64,000 nucleotides of DNA from Neobacillus sp. WH10 (lineage in GTDB: Bacteria > Bacillota > Bacilli > Bacillales > Cytobacillaceae). The notes beneath the pieces are model-generated. The model saw only the letters and a program-made list of their open reading frames with translations. It ran no database searches and was not told the DNA's origin. Location: assembly GCF_030123405.1 (NCBI RefSeq), contig NZ_CP126110.1, positions 2,232,001 through 2,296,000 of the forward strand, written 5' to 3'. The position numbers were made by a program, and so were the translations under genes. The number at the start of each line of letters is the position of its first letter. Position 1 is the stretch's first letter. Positions 44,436 to 51,853 of this stretch are shown piece after piece.

Positions 44436-44783
44436 ATGTTTAATCGTGAATTGGTCAAAGGAAGTACATCGTTAATTTTACTCCAATTATTAAACGAGCG
44501 AGATATGTATGGCTATGAATTAGTAAAAGAGCTTGAACAGCGCAGCGATAATGGTTTGAGTGTAAAAGAGGGAACCTTGTATCCGGCCCTTCATAAACTT
44601 GAGAAGCAAGAGTACATTGAATGTTATTGGCAGGAGCAGGAGAAGGGCCCTGCACGTAAATATTACCGAATTACAAATGCCGGGAAAGAACTATTAGGTG
44701 AAAAAACCCGTGAATGGCAGGACTTCGTCCAAGTAATGAACAAGGTGATTGGGAGATCGAAGCATGGAACGGCAGAAGAATAG
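44436..44783 (+). CDS. PadR family transcriptional regulator
   Basis: 115 residues with the PadR winged helix: LLQLLNERDMYGYELVKELEQ, LSVKEGTLYPALHKLEKQEYI and the wing GPARKYYRIT. PadR regulators of this type typically control a neighbouring membrane-stress gene and themselves. It overlaps the next gene by 20 nt, showing co-translation with the HAAS protein, and carries an operator-like repeat upstream. Confidence 0.92.
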   Translation: MFNRELVKGSTSLILLQLLNERDMYGYELVKELEQRSDNGLSVKEGTLYPALHKLEKQEYIECYWQEQEKGPARKYYRITNAGKELLGEKTREWQDFVQVMNKVIGRSKHGTAEE

Positions 44784-45402
44784 ATTTCTTGAAGAACTGG
44801 CAAAAGGACTTGGTAATCATCAAGATAAAGAGGATATCCTTCTTGAATACGAATCGCATATTGATGAAATTCTGATTGAATCCTTTGATTGTTCTACCGA
44901 GGATGAAATGATGAAAAGAATTGTATCAAGGCTTGGGAGTCCGAAAGAGATAGCGGAATTGTGGAAAGAAGAACTTTCCGTTACACCGAGTAACATGAAA
45001 TGGCTATTTATTCTATTGAATATTCTTTTTTTTGGCGGAGGAAGTTTATTAACGCTGGCCCATAATCTTTTTCAATGGGAATGGTTAGCAGCTATCTGGG
45101 GTTATTTAACGGCAATCCCAACGTTAATCGCGTTTTTGTATATGTTCTTTTGGGCATTGCTTGGTTATGAAATAGGGAAAGGTTTTGGACATAAGGGACG
45201 AACACTTCTCAAAAATACGTTCCTGCTGTCACTCATCCCAAACTTAATCTTGATGTTCTTAACGGTTTTTCACATTATTCCGCATTCATGGTTCGCACCT
45301 TTACTAACAAAAACGTTTATTATTGCTTGTATCATTTTTACTATTTTCCTTTACCCAGTAAGTTGGATTGGCTATCGCTGGGGGCGAAAAGGGTCGATAT
45401 GA
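44764..45402 (+). CDS. HAAS-domain (DUF1700-like) membrane protein
   Basis: About 212 residues. An N-terminal HAAS signalling domain (~1-75: FLEELAKGLGNHQDKEDILLEYESHIDE, IVSRLGSPKEIAELW) is followed by four membrane helices. PadR-HAAS pairs are a known module in which the membrane protein is thought to relay an envelope signal to the regulator. ATG 44764 inside the padR end, with GGGAGA, is preferred over the longer frame from 44749. Confidence 0.88.
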   Translation: MERQKNRFLEELAKGLGNHQDKEDILLEYESHIDEILIESFDCSTEDEMMKRIVSRLGSPKEIAELWKEELSVTPSNMKWLFILLNILFFGGGSLLTLAHNLFQWEWLAAIWGYLTAIPTLIAFLYMFFWALLGYEIGKGFGHKGRTLLKNTFLLSLIPNLILMFLTVFHIIPHSWFAPLLTKTFIIACIIFTIFLYPVSWIGYRWGRKGSI

Positions 45403-45472
45403 GCAGTTTTTTTTGCAACCATACCTAGTACAACTATATATATAGAAAATCTATATAAAAGAGGGATGAAAG

Positions 45473-46936
45473 ATGGAAACAAAAATTAACAAAATGGATT
45501 GGCTTTTTTTATTCATATGTCTGCTGCTCGGGATTCTCGCAGAAGAATCATTTTTCCGTGGACAAATTGGAATCTCCTATATAGTATTTGTCATGGTATT
45601 TTATTCGGTATTTTATTGGCGATTCCGCCGCTTCTCCTTTTCCCATCAACGCTTTGGGTATCTTGTACTTTGCTGTATTTGGCTCTTGACAGTAAGTTAT
45701 TTTTTAAATGATAACATCCTGTTTTATGCTCTAAATATTATCGTAATTCCTTCCTTGGTAATTTTCCACATTGTGTTAATTACGAGCCCAAAAAGTTTTC
45801 GATGGAGTCAATTAGCGTTTGTGAGCTACTTATTTTCAAGGATGTTAAACGCATTTAAGTATAATGCCTTTTTTGCAACCTATTTGGGAAAAGGTTTAAG
45901 ACGAGGTGTGGACGAAGATCGATTAATCATTTGGAAAAAGGTTTTGATTGGGGTGGTCATCTCTATTCCCGTACTTGCCGTTGTCTTAAGGCTTTTAGTC
46001 TCGGCTGATTCGCAGTTTGAAAGAATAATTGGAGGCTTTCCTGATTGGTTTCGAGTGGTCGACGCAGAAAGTGTTTTTAGATTATTCGCGATCATTATCT
46101 TTACTGCAGCTTTTTTTGGTCTAATGCAAGTCCTTTTTCAAAAACATATTAAAGTCATCAAGCAGGAGGCGAATGTTACTCAATTCCAGAAGCTTGACTC
46201 TATAATAATAATAACAGTACTGATCTTAATCAATGCAGTCTATGTCTTATTTACAATTGTACAATTCAAGTATTTCTTTAGCGGAACATTACATGGAAAT
46301 ATGACGTACGCAGAATATGCTAGGAAAGGATTCTTTGAACTCTTGTTTGTCACGATGATTAATTTGTCGATTACAATCATAGTGTTAACTTTCGGAGACC
46401 GTGGGAAAAATGGTGTTCGACGGTTGACAAAATTGATGCTTACCATTCTCGTCTTATCTAGTGGAGTGATGCTAAGTTCTGCATTTTTAAGGTTGAGTAT
46501 GTATGAGGAAGCCTATGGATTTACCTTTACGAGAGTGCTTGCACATTCATTCATGATATTCCTTGTGGTTGTTTTTACCTATACGTTAGTGAAAATTTGG
46601 GTTGAAAAACTGTCGCTATTCCATTTTTATTTTATTACATCATTAATTTACTATACAGCTATTGCAGTTATAGATTTAGATAATATAGTCGTTAAGGAAA
46701 ATATGAATCGTTATGAGCACAGCGGGAAAATCGATGTCCATTATCTTAACAGTTTATCTGCAACAGGTGTAAGTGGATTAATTGACCTTTATGAAAAGGA
46801 TCAAAATATACCGGAATTACAAACCATCTTACTCGAAAGGCAAAAGGAAGCAAGAACAAATAGCCTGCCATGGCAATCGTATAATCTAAAACGAGAGAAA
46901 GTAACAAAAAAATTACAAAATCTAAAAATAAATTAG
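45473..46936 (+). CDS. DUF4173 (DUF4153-like) multi-pass membrane protein
   Basis: 487 residues with about twelve membrane helices, including the MDWLFLFICLLLG start and SADSQFERIIGGFPDW loop that I associate with DUF4173. A soluble tail (~430-487) is predicted on one side. Function unknown; in Bacilli it is often beside PadR-HAAS pairs, as here, 70 nt after the HAAS gene, so it is probably the target of that signalling unit. GAGGGATGAAAG precedes the ATG. Confidence 0.82.
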   Translation: METKINKMDWLFLFICLLLGILAEESFFRGQIGISYIVFVMVFYSVFYWRFRRFSFSHQRFGYLVLCCIWLLTVSYFLNDNILFYALNIIVIPSLVIFHIVLITSPKSFRWSQLAFVSYLFSRMLNAFKYNAFFATYLGKGLRRGVDEDRLIIWKKVLIGVVISIPVLAVVLRLLVSADSQFERIIGGFPDWFRVVDAESVFRLFAIIIFTAAFFGLMQVLFQKHIKVIKQEANVTQFQKLDSIIIITVLILINAVYVLFTIVQFKYFFSGTLHGNMTYAEYARKGFFELLFVTMINLSITIIVLTFGDRGKNGVRRLTKLMLTILVLSSGVMLSSAFLRLSMYEEAYGFTFTRVLAHSFMIFLVVVFTYTLVKIWVEKLSLFHFYFITSLIYYTAIAVIDLDNIVVKENMNRYEHSGKIDVHYLNSLSATGVSGLIDLYEKDQNIPELQTILLERQKEARTNSLPWQSYNLKREKVTKKLQNLKIN

Positions 46937-46974
46937 TTTAAAAAGATTGCATATGAAAGCATATGGTCTAACTT

Positions 46975-47020
46975 AAAAGAGGGTGTCCTAAAAGTTATAC
47001 TTTTGGGAAACCCTCTTTTC
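46975..47020. terminator. Convergent terminator
   Basis: AAAAGAGGGT...ACCCTCTTTT with inner AAAAGT/ACTTTT pairing, between the DUF4173 gene and the AIM24-family gene. Confidence 0.85.
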
Positions 47021-47035
47021 TAATATTAATTGTAA

Positions 47036-47827
47036 TTAGTCACCGCTAAACATATCAAAGATACCTTTGGCTAAACTGCCTTCATCTTTTGCTCCACCGC
47101 GAGAAGGCGCAGCGGCAAATACACGGCTGGCTAGCCTGCTAAACGGCAGTGATTGAATCCAAACGGAACCAGGTCCGCGCAATGTTGCAAAGAACAGGCC
47201 CTCTCCTCCGAATAACGCAGTTTTTACCCCTTTTACAAATTCAATATCATATTGAACATTGCTCGTCATCGCGACTAAACAACCCGTATCCACCCGTAAG
47301 GTCTGGCCTGGAAGGAGTTCTTTTCTCGTAATCGTTCCGCCAGCGTGGACAAAGCACATTCCGTCTCCTTCAAGCTTTTGCATGATAAAGCCTTCGCCGC
47401 CGAAGAAGCCTGCCCCAATTTTTCGTTGGAACTCAATGCCCACCTGTACTCCTTTTGCAGCAGCAAGAAATGCATCCTTTTGACAGATGATTTTTCCGCC
47501 AAGCACACTTAAATCCATCGGAATGATTTTACCAGGGTAGGGAGAGGCAAACGATACGTGTTTCTTACCCATTCCGGTATTCGTAAATGTCGTCATAAAT
47601 AAGCTTTCACCGGTAACTATCCGCTTGCCGGCACTGAATAATTTGCCCATTAATCCGCCGCCATCGCTGCCAGATGCGTCACCAAAGATGGTCTCCATAT
47701 GTATATCATCTTCCATCATCATAAAGCTTCCTGCCTCGGCAATAACCGTCTCCTGCGGATCAAGTTCCACCTCAACAAACTGCATATCATCGCCAAAAAT
47801 CTTGTAATCGATTTCGTGATTATTCAC
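47036..47827 (-). CDS. AIM24 / TIGR00266 family protein
   Basis: 263 residues of the AIM24 beta-helical family: VIAEAGSFMMMEDDI near the N-terminus, FGGEGFIMQKLEGDG in the middle and LFGGEGLFFATLRGPG toward the end, giving the repeating glycine-rich turns. In yeast AIM24 concerns mitochondrial inner-membrane organisation; bacterial members are uncharacterised. No signal peptide. AGGGATTAAAG is upstream of ATG 47827. A promoter, a structured leader and an intrinsic terminator lie upstream on the same strand, so expression may be controlled by attenuation. Confidence 0.88.
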   Translation of the reverse strand: MNNHEIDYKIFGDDMQFVEVELDPQETVIAEAGSFMMMEDDIHMETIFGDASGSDGGGLMGKLFSAGKRIVTGESLFMTTFTNTGMGKKHVSFASPYPGKIIPMDLSVLGGKIICQKDAFLAAAKGVQVGIEFQRKIGAGFFGGEGFIMQKLEGDGMCFVHAGGTITRKELLPGQTLRVDTGCLVAMTSNVQYDIEFVKGVKTALFGGEGLFFATLRGPGSVWIQSLPFSRLASRVFAAAPSRGGAKDEGSLAKGIFDMFSGD

Positions 47828-47903
47828 TTTAATCCCTCCACTATTTTAAAAAATATATCACCTAAATATTATAAAAAATTTACGTGAAAAGTGCTAATTT
47901 TAA

Positions 47904-48018
47904 TAAAAAAGACGCCTGATTAATCAGACGTCTTTTGCGTATTGAGGCGAAGAACCACACTCCACATTGTGTGTTCCATTAAGGAATGTTCCTCGGCTTA
48001 CACAATTCAGCTCATCGC
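47904..48018 (-). ncRNA. Structured leader or small RNA with intrinsic terminator, upstream of the AIM24-family gene
   Basis: Minus-strand transcript predicted from an extended -10 promoter. It contains ATTGTGT...ACACAAT, a GGAACACAC...GTGTGGTTC hairpin and a small TTCC/GGAA hairpin. The first and second pairings use the same ACACAAT segment and exclude each other. It ends in AAAGACGTCTGAT/ATCAGGCGTCTTT with a T tail at ~47904-47936. The terminator is 77 nt before the AIM24 start. Either a free small RNA or an attenuator/riboswitch-type leader. I could not match it to a known class. Confidence 0.6.
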
Positions 48019-48024
48019 TCGATT

Positions 48025-48054
48025 ATTATAACACTAAGATAGAAAAAAGTACAA
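48025..48054 (-). promoter_or_regulatory. Extended -10 promoter for the leader RNA
   Basis: Minus strand: TTGTAC (48049-48054), 18 nt, TATAAT (48025-48030) with TGT directly before it, forming TGNTATAAT. Confidence 0.65.
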
Positions 48055-48120
48055 GTGTATTTTTTTAAAAAAACACTTGATTATTCTTCTTTATTATCCT
48101 ATATTCAAATAATCAGATAT

Positions 48121-48174
48121 ATAAAGAAAACTCGTCGATTGGCATGCCGTTAGGCGAAGACAGAGGCGTAATTG
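48121..48174 (+). repeat. Left arm of the inverted repeat flanking sulP
   Basis: About 54 nt matching the complement of 50027-50083 at roughly 87%, including an identical inner 22 nt containing GGCGAAGACAGAGGCG. It lies in the sulP 5' untranslated region. Just beyond it AGGCGTAA/TTATGCCT and GATAGGA/TCCTATC hairpins follow. Confidence 0.85.
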
Positions 48175-48241
48175 CACTTATGCCTGATAGGATATTTCAA
48201 CATTCCTATCGACCAAAAATCATAAGATAAGAAGGGTTAAT

Positions 48242-50023
48242 ATGTTTACTGACAAAAGATTCCATAATTATTCCTTAAGTAGCCTGCCAAAGGATCTCCT
48301 TTCAGGGGTGATTGTTGGGGTCATTGCGATTCCACTTGGCATGGCTTTCGCCATTGCTTCAGGGGTGAAGCCAGAGTATGGAATCTATACGACCATTGTT
48401 GCCGGGATTCTCATCTCCTTATGTGGAGGTTCGAAGTATCAAATTGGTGGGCCGACTGGGGCATTCATCCCAATTTTGTTCGGAATTGTGATGACGTACG
48501 GCTATGAAAATTTACTCATTGCCGGAATGATGGCTGGGGTTATTCTTCTATTAATGGGGATATTTAAACTGGGCTCATTGATTAAATATATTCCTAGACC
48601 GGTTACAATTGGGTTCACAACCGGCATAGCTGTCACGATTTTTACAGGCCAATTAGATAGTTTCCTAGGTTTAGAGGGTATTCAGAAGCATGAGGAATTT
48701 ATTAGAAACATCGCTGAGATTTTTATTCACATTAACACAACTAACATTTTTAGTGTATTAACGGCAGCACTTTGTTTAGTAACCGTAATCCTAACACCGA
48801 AAATCGCTCCAAAGGTTCCAGGACCACTTATTGGTATAATTGTATCTACCCTGGCTGCGACATTGTTTTTCCCGAGTCAGGTGGCAACAATCGGGACTGC
48901 ATACGGTGAAATCCCAAGTACAATACCGCAAATTCATATTCCGGACATAAATATGGAGATAATTATAAAATTAATAAAGCCGGCCTTTGTTATTGCTATG
49001 CTAGGCGGAATTGAATCCCTTCTTTCTGCAGTCGTGGCAGATGGGATGACCAATAGTAAGCATAACAGTAACAAAGAGTTAGTTGGTCAGGGGATAGCCA
49101 ACATAATTACACCATTATTTGGCGGAATTCCAGCGACCGGTGCCATTGCCCGAACGGCAACCAATATTAAGAATGGCGCAGTTTCGCCTTTTTCAGGAAT
49201 TATTCATGGGGTAGTGGTATTACTCGTTCTGCTGTTTTTTGCGCCATATGCCTCCTATATTCCATTAGCAAGTATGGCACCAATTCTGATGGTGGTTGCA
49301 TGGAACATGAGTGAAAGAAAGGTATTCGCCCATATATTAAAAACAAGAACAACCGATTCAATTGTGCTTGTCGTTACATTTTTATTAACTGTTTTTGTCA
49401 ATTTGACCATGGCAGTCGAGGTGGGTTTGATCATGTCAGCCATTCTTTTTGCCAAGAGGATGAGTGATGTGATGGTGACACAAAAGGCATTGCCAAACCC
49501 TGAAACCAAACAAGAAAAGTTGGAGACAGGAATGGTTACAGACACACATGACTGTCCGCAAATCAGTATTTTTAATGTAGAAGGCCCATTGTTTTTTGGA
49601 GCCGCCCTTACATTTGAAGAAACCATCATGAAGACAATTAATTATTGTCCGAAAATACTTTTATTAAGAATGGGTAAAGTTCCATTTATCGATACAACCG
49701 GGGAAGCGAATCTATCACGGATTGTACACCATTTTTCGAAAAATGGTATAGTATTGATATCGGGTTTAAATCCGCAACCGGATAATGTTATGAAAAAAAC
49801 AGGCCTATATCAAGTGATTGGAGAGGAACATTTCTTTGAACACACCGGAGAGGCCATCCAATATGCACTATCTCATATTAATAAAAATAAATGTTTCGGT
49901 TGTAAACATTTTGCCTTTAGAGAGTGCAAACAACTCTCGCCGTCAGAGGCAGTGGAGGCGAGCAAAAGAAGCTTACCGCTACCTTCTAGGCCGATAAGAA
50001 AGATAAAGTTTCCTATCGGATAA
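48242..50023 (+). CDS. SulP family inorganic anion transporter with STAS domain and Cys-rich tail
   Basis: 593 residues. Ten to twelve membrane helices (~20-410) with GVIVGVIAIPLGMAFAIASG in the first and GGPTGAFIPI in the third, then a STAS domain (~425-550: FNVEGPLFFGAA, RMGKVPFIDTTGEANL). Members carry sulfate, bicarbonate or other anions. The last ~45 residues add a CFGC-x8-C motif (CFGCKHFAFREC) absent from most family members I know; it could bind metal or redox-sense. The start follows AGAAGGG. An ArsR gene follows in the same orientation, so metal or thiol control is likely. Confidence 0.9.
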   Translation: MFTDKRFHNYSLSSLPKDLLSGVIVGVIAIPLGMAFAIASGVKPEYGIYTTIVAGILISLCGGSKYQIGGPTGAFIPILFGIVMTYGYENLLIAGMMAGVILLLMGIFKLGSLIKYIPRPVTIGFTTGIAVTIFTGQLDSFLGLEGIQKHEEFIRNIAEIFIHINTTNIFSVLTAALCLVTVILTPKIAPKVPGPLIGIIVSTLAATLFFPSQVATIGTAYGEIPSTIPQIHIPDINMEIIIKLIKPAFVIAMLGGIESLLSAVVADGMTNSKHNSNKELVGQGIANIITPLFGGIPATGAIARTATNIKNGAVSPFSGIIHGVVVLLVLLFFAPYASYIPLASMAPILMVVAWNMSERKVFAHILKTRTTDSIVLVVTFLLTVFVNLTMAVEVGLIMSAILFAKRMSDVMVTQKALPNPETKQEKLETGMVTDTHDCPQISIFNVEGPLFFGAALTFEETIMKTINYCPKILLLRMGKVPFIDTTGEANLSRIVHHFSKNGIVLISGLNPQPDNVMKKTGLYQVIGEEHFFEHTGEAIQYALSHINKNKCFGCKHFAFRECKQLSPSEAVEASKRSLPLPSRPIRKIKFPIG

Positions 50024-50026
50024 GGA

Positions 50027-50083
50027 CAATTACGCCTCTGTCTTCGCCCTAAGGGGCTTGCCGATCGGCGAGTTATCTTTATT
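50027..50083 (-). repeat. Right arm of the inverted repeat flanking sulP
   Basis: Complementary copy of 48121-48174, ~3 nt after the sulP stop and ending ~20 nt before the ArsR start. Includes the palindrome CCGATCGG. Confidence 0.85.
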
Positions 50084-50102
50084 GTAGAAAGGTGATGATG
50101 AA

Positions 50103-50456
50103 TTGAATTTGGAAATGCAGCGATTTAAAGCAGAATTTTTTAAAGCATTAGCCCATCCATTACGAATCCGGATATTAGAGCTGCTGGCAGAAGGGGATAA
50201 GAATGTTAACGAAATTCAAACCCTTGTAGGCAGCGAAGGGTCGGCTGTTTCACAGCAGCTTACCATTCTAAGAGCGAAGAATATTGTTTCTGGTACGAAG
50301 GAAGGAAATAAAGTTATTTACACATTGAAGGACCCGATGATTATTGAATTGTTGGCCGTGGCAAAACAGATTTTTAACAATCATCTAGTTGATACGATAA
50401 CGATTTTAGATAAATTTAAAGAGGATGAAGAGTTGCCTGAAACGTCGAAGAATTAA
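50103..50456 (+). CDS. ArsR/SmtB family transcriptional regulator
   Basis: 117 residues with a winged helix: FFKALAHPLRIRILELLAEGDKN, VNEIQTLVGSEGSAVSQQL (recognition helix) and the wing GTKEGNKVIYTLKD. ArsR proteins dissociate from DNA on metal or thiol signals; no CxC metal-site pair is visible in the HTH helix, so a classic As/Cd/Zn site is not evident. TTG 50103 follows AAAGGTGATG. It lies 80 nt after the SulP gene and probably regulates it. Confidence 0.9.
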   Translation: MNLEMQRFKAEFFKALAHPLRIRILELLAEGDKNVNEIQTLVGSEGSAVSQQLTILRAKNIVSGTKEGNKVIYTLKDPMIIELLAVAKQIFNNHLVDTITILDKFKEDEELPETSKN

Positions 50457-50967
50457 CTTCTTTGGCGTTTTTGGTTAATTAGGATTATTTTTTAAATAAA
50501 AAAGATAGTTCAGCTATGATTAAGATCCACCCATAGTTAGTGTGTCTTATTTTGGGATTTTAGTAGCATTACAATTCACATTAATTCAAGTATTTACTTG
50601 TCATGGGAGAATGGAACTATAAATAGTCTTAATAGTGGATATTTTTGATCCTATCGTTGTATAGACAACTATACAACAATTTGTTATTTTTGTCTTGTCT
50701 ATACTATGTTGATGGAAGGGGGATGTCATTGGGATATTTAAAATCTTAGTTTTCTTATACCACTGTTTCATTTGAACCTCTCCTTAGAATTTGCTTTTCA
50801 TACTTCAAATTGTCATGTTTCATTTCTTTAATCCATTCTTTCGCTGCAAAAGTTCTTACATTAACCTCAATTGTTGCATTTAAATTAGTTTCTTTTATTG
50901 TAATAGGCTTCAAAATTTAATAGAAAAATGTAAATTCCATATTCATAGAAGGTGGGGATTTTTATTT
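50457..50967. other. Spacer with two possible minus-strand short ORFs
   Basis: No confident gene. On the minus strand 50913-50755 can encode 52 residues of coding-like composition (EVNVRTFAAKEWIKEMK) from a TTG without a ribosome site. Complement 50771-50601 has a strong AAGGAGAGG before an ATG but a random-looking 56-residue product. They overlap and may be the remains of a small gene. Confidence 0.35.
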
Positions 50968-51837
50968 ATGGGGATTGGTAAAAAACTGTGGTTTTCCTTT
51001 CTGCTTTTAATATCATTCACATTTTTGAATGGATCAAATGGTTACGCGATGGGTGAATTTGCACAGGGGCGAGAGGTTAATGTCAAAGTTATGACCTATA
51101 ATATCCAAGCTGGCGCAGGTTCAGACGGAAAGTATGACATTAAACGAACTGCCGAAACGATTCGCCAGTCTGGAGCAGATATTATTGCACTCCAAGAGGT
51201 TGATGTACATTGGGGAGCTCGAAGCCTATTTGAAAACGATATTGAAATACTTGCTAATGAGCTTGATATGTATTATTTCTTTACTCCAATTTACAGTTTA
51301 GATCCTTTAACACCGGGTGATCCAAGAAGAGAATTCGGGGTAGCAGTACTCAGCAAGTACCCAATCCTTGAAGCCAACAATAGGGAGATTACAAGACTTT
51401 CAACACAAGAGGCCAATCCGGTACCTAAACCTGCTCCTGGTTTTCTTGAAGCCCTTATCAATGTAAAAGGAGCTAAGGTTTGGTTTTATGTAACACATTT
51501 AGATTACCGAGCAGACCCAACTGTACGTAAAATGCAGGTCGCTGATATGCTGAACATCGCTGGACAACACGAATACAGCATATTAGCAGGTGATATGAAC
51601 GCTGGTCCTAATGCTCCGGAATTACAGCCTCTTTTTGAAAAATACAACGATGCTTGGGCATTAACAAACGCTGGACCTGGACTAACTTACCCAGCCAACA
51701 ATCCTTCTAAAAGGATAGATTATATTTTACTATCGCCGCAAATTGAGGCTAAAACTTCTAAAGTTCTTGAAACTCTTGCTTCTGATCATCGTCCAGTTAC
51801 AGCAGAGATAACATTAAAACGAGGAAATAAGCAATAA
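50968..51837 (+). CDS. Secreted endonuclease/exonuclease/phosphatase (EEP) family protein
   Basis: 289 residues with a signal peptide (~1-28, ending NGYA). The EEP fold shows MTYNIQ (first metal Asn), LQEVD (metal Glu), HLDYR, GDMNAGP, the RIDYILLS motif and the catalytic SDHRPV. EEP enzymes cleave phosphodiesters in nucleic acids, sphingomyelin or inositol phosphates. AAGGTGGGG precedes ATG 50968. A GH3 N-acetylglucosaminidase begins 16 nt after the stop, so the pair is an operon of exported hydrolases. Substrate unknown. Confidence 0.88.
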   Translation: MGIGKKLWFSFLLLISFTFLNGSNGYAMGEFAQGREVNVKVMTYNIQAGAGSDGKYDIKRTAETIRQSGADIIALQEVDVHWGARSLFENDIEILANELDMYYFFTPIYSLDPLTPGDPRREFGVAVLSKYPILEANNREITRLSTQEANPVPKPAPGFLEALINVKGAKVWFYVTHLDYRADPTVRKMQVADMLNIAGQHEYSILAGDMNAGPNAPELQPLFEKYNDAWALTNAGPGLTYPANNPSKRIDYILLSPQIEAKTSKVLETLASDHRPVTAEITLKRGNKQ

Positions 51838-51853
51838 AGAAGGAGGGATAAAC

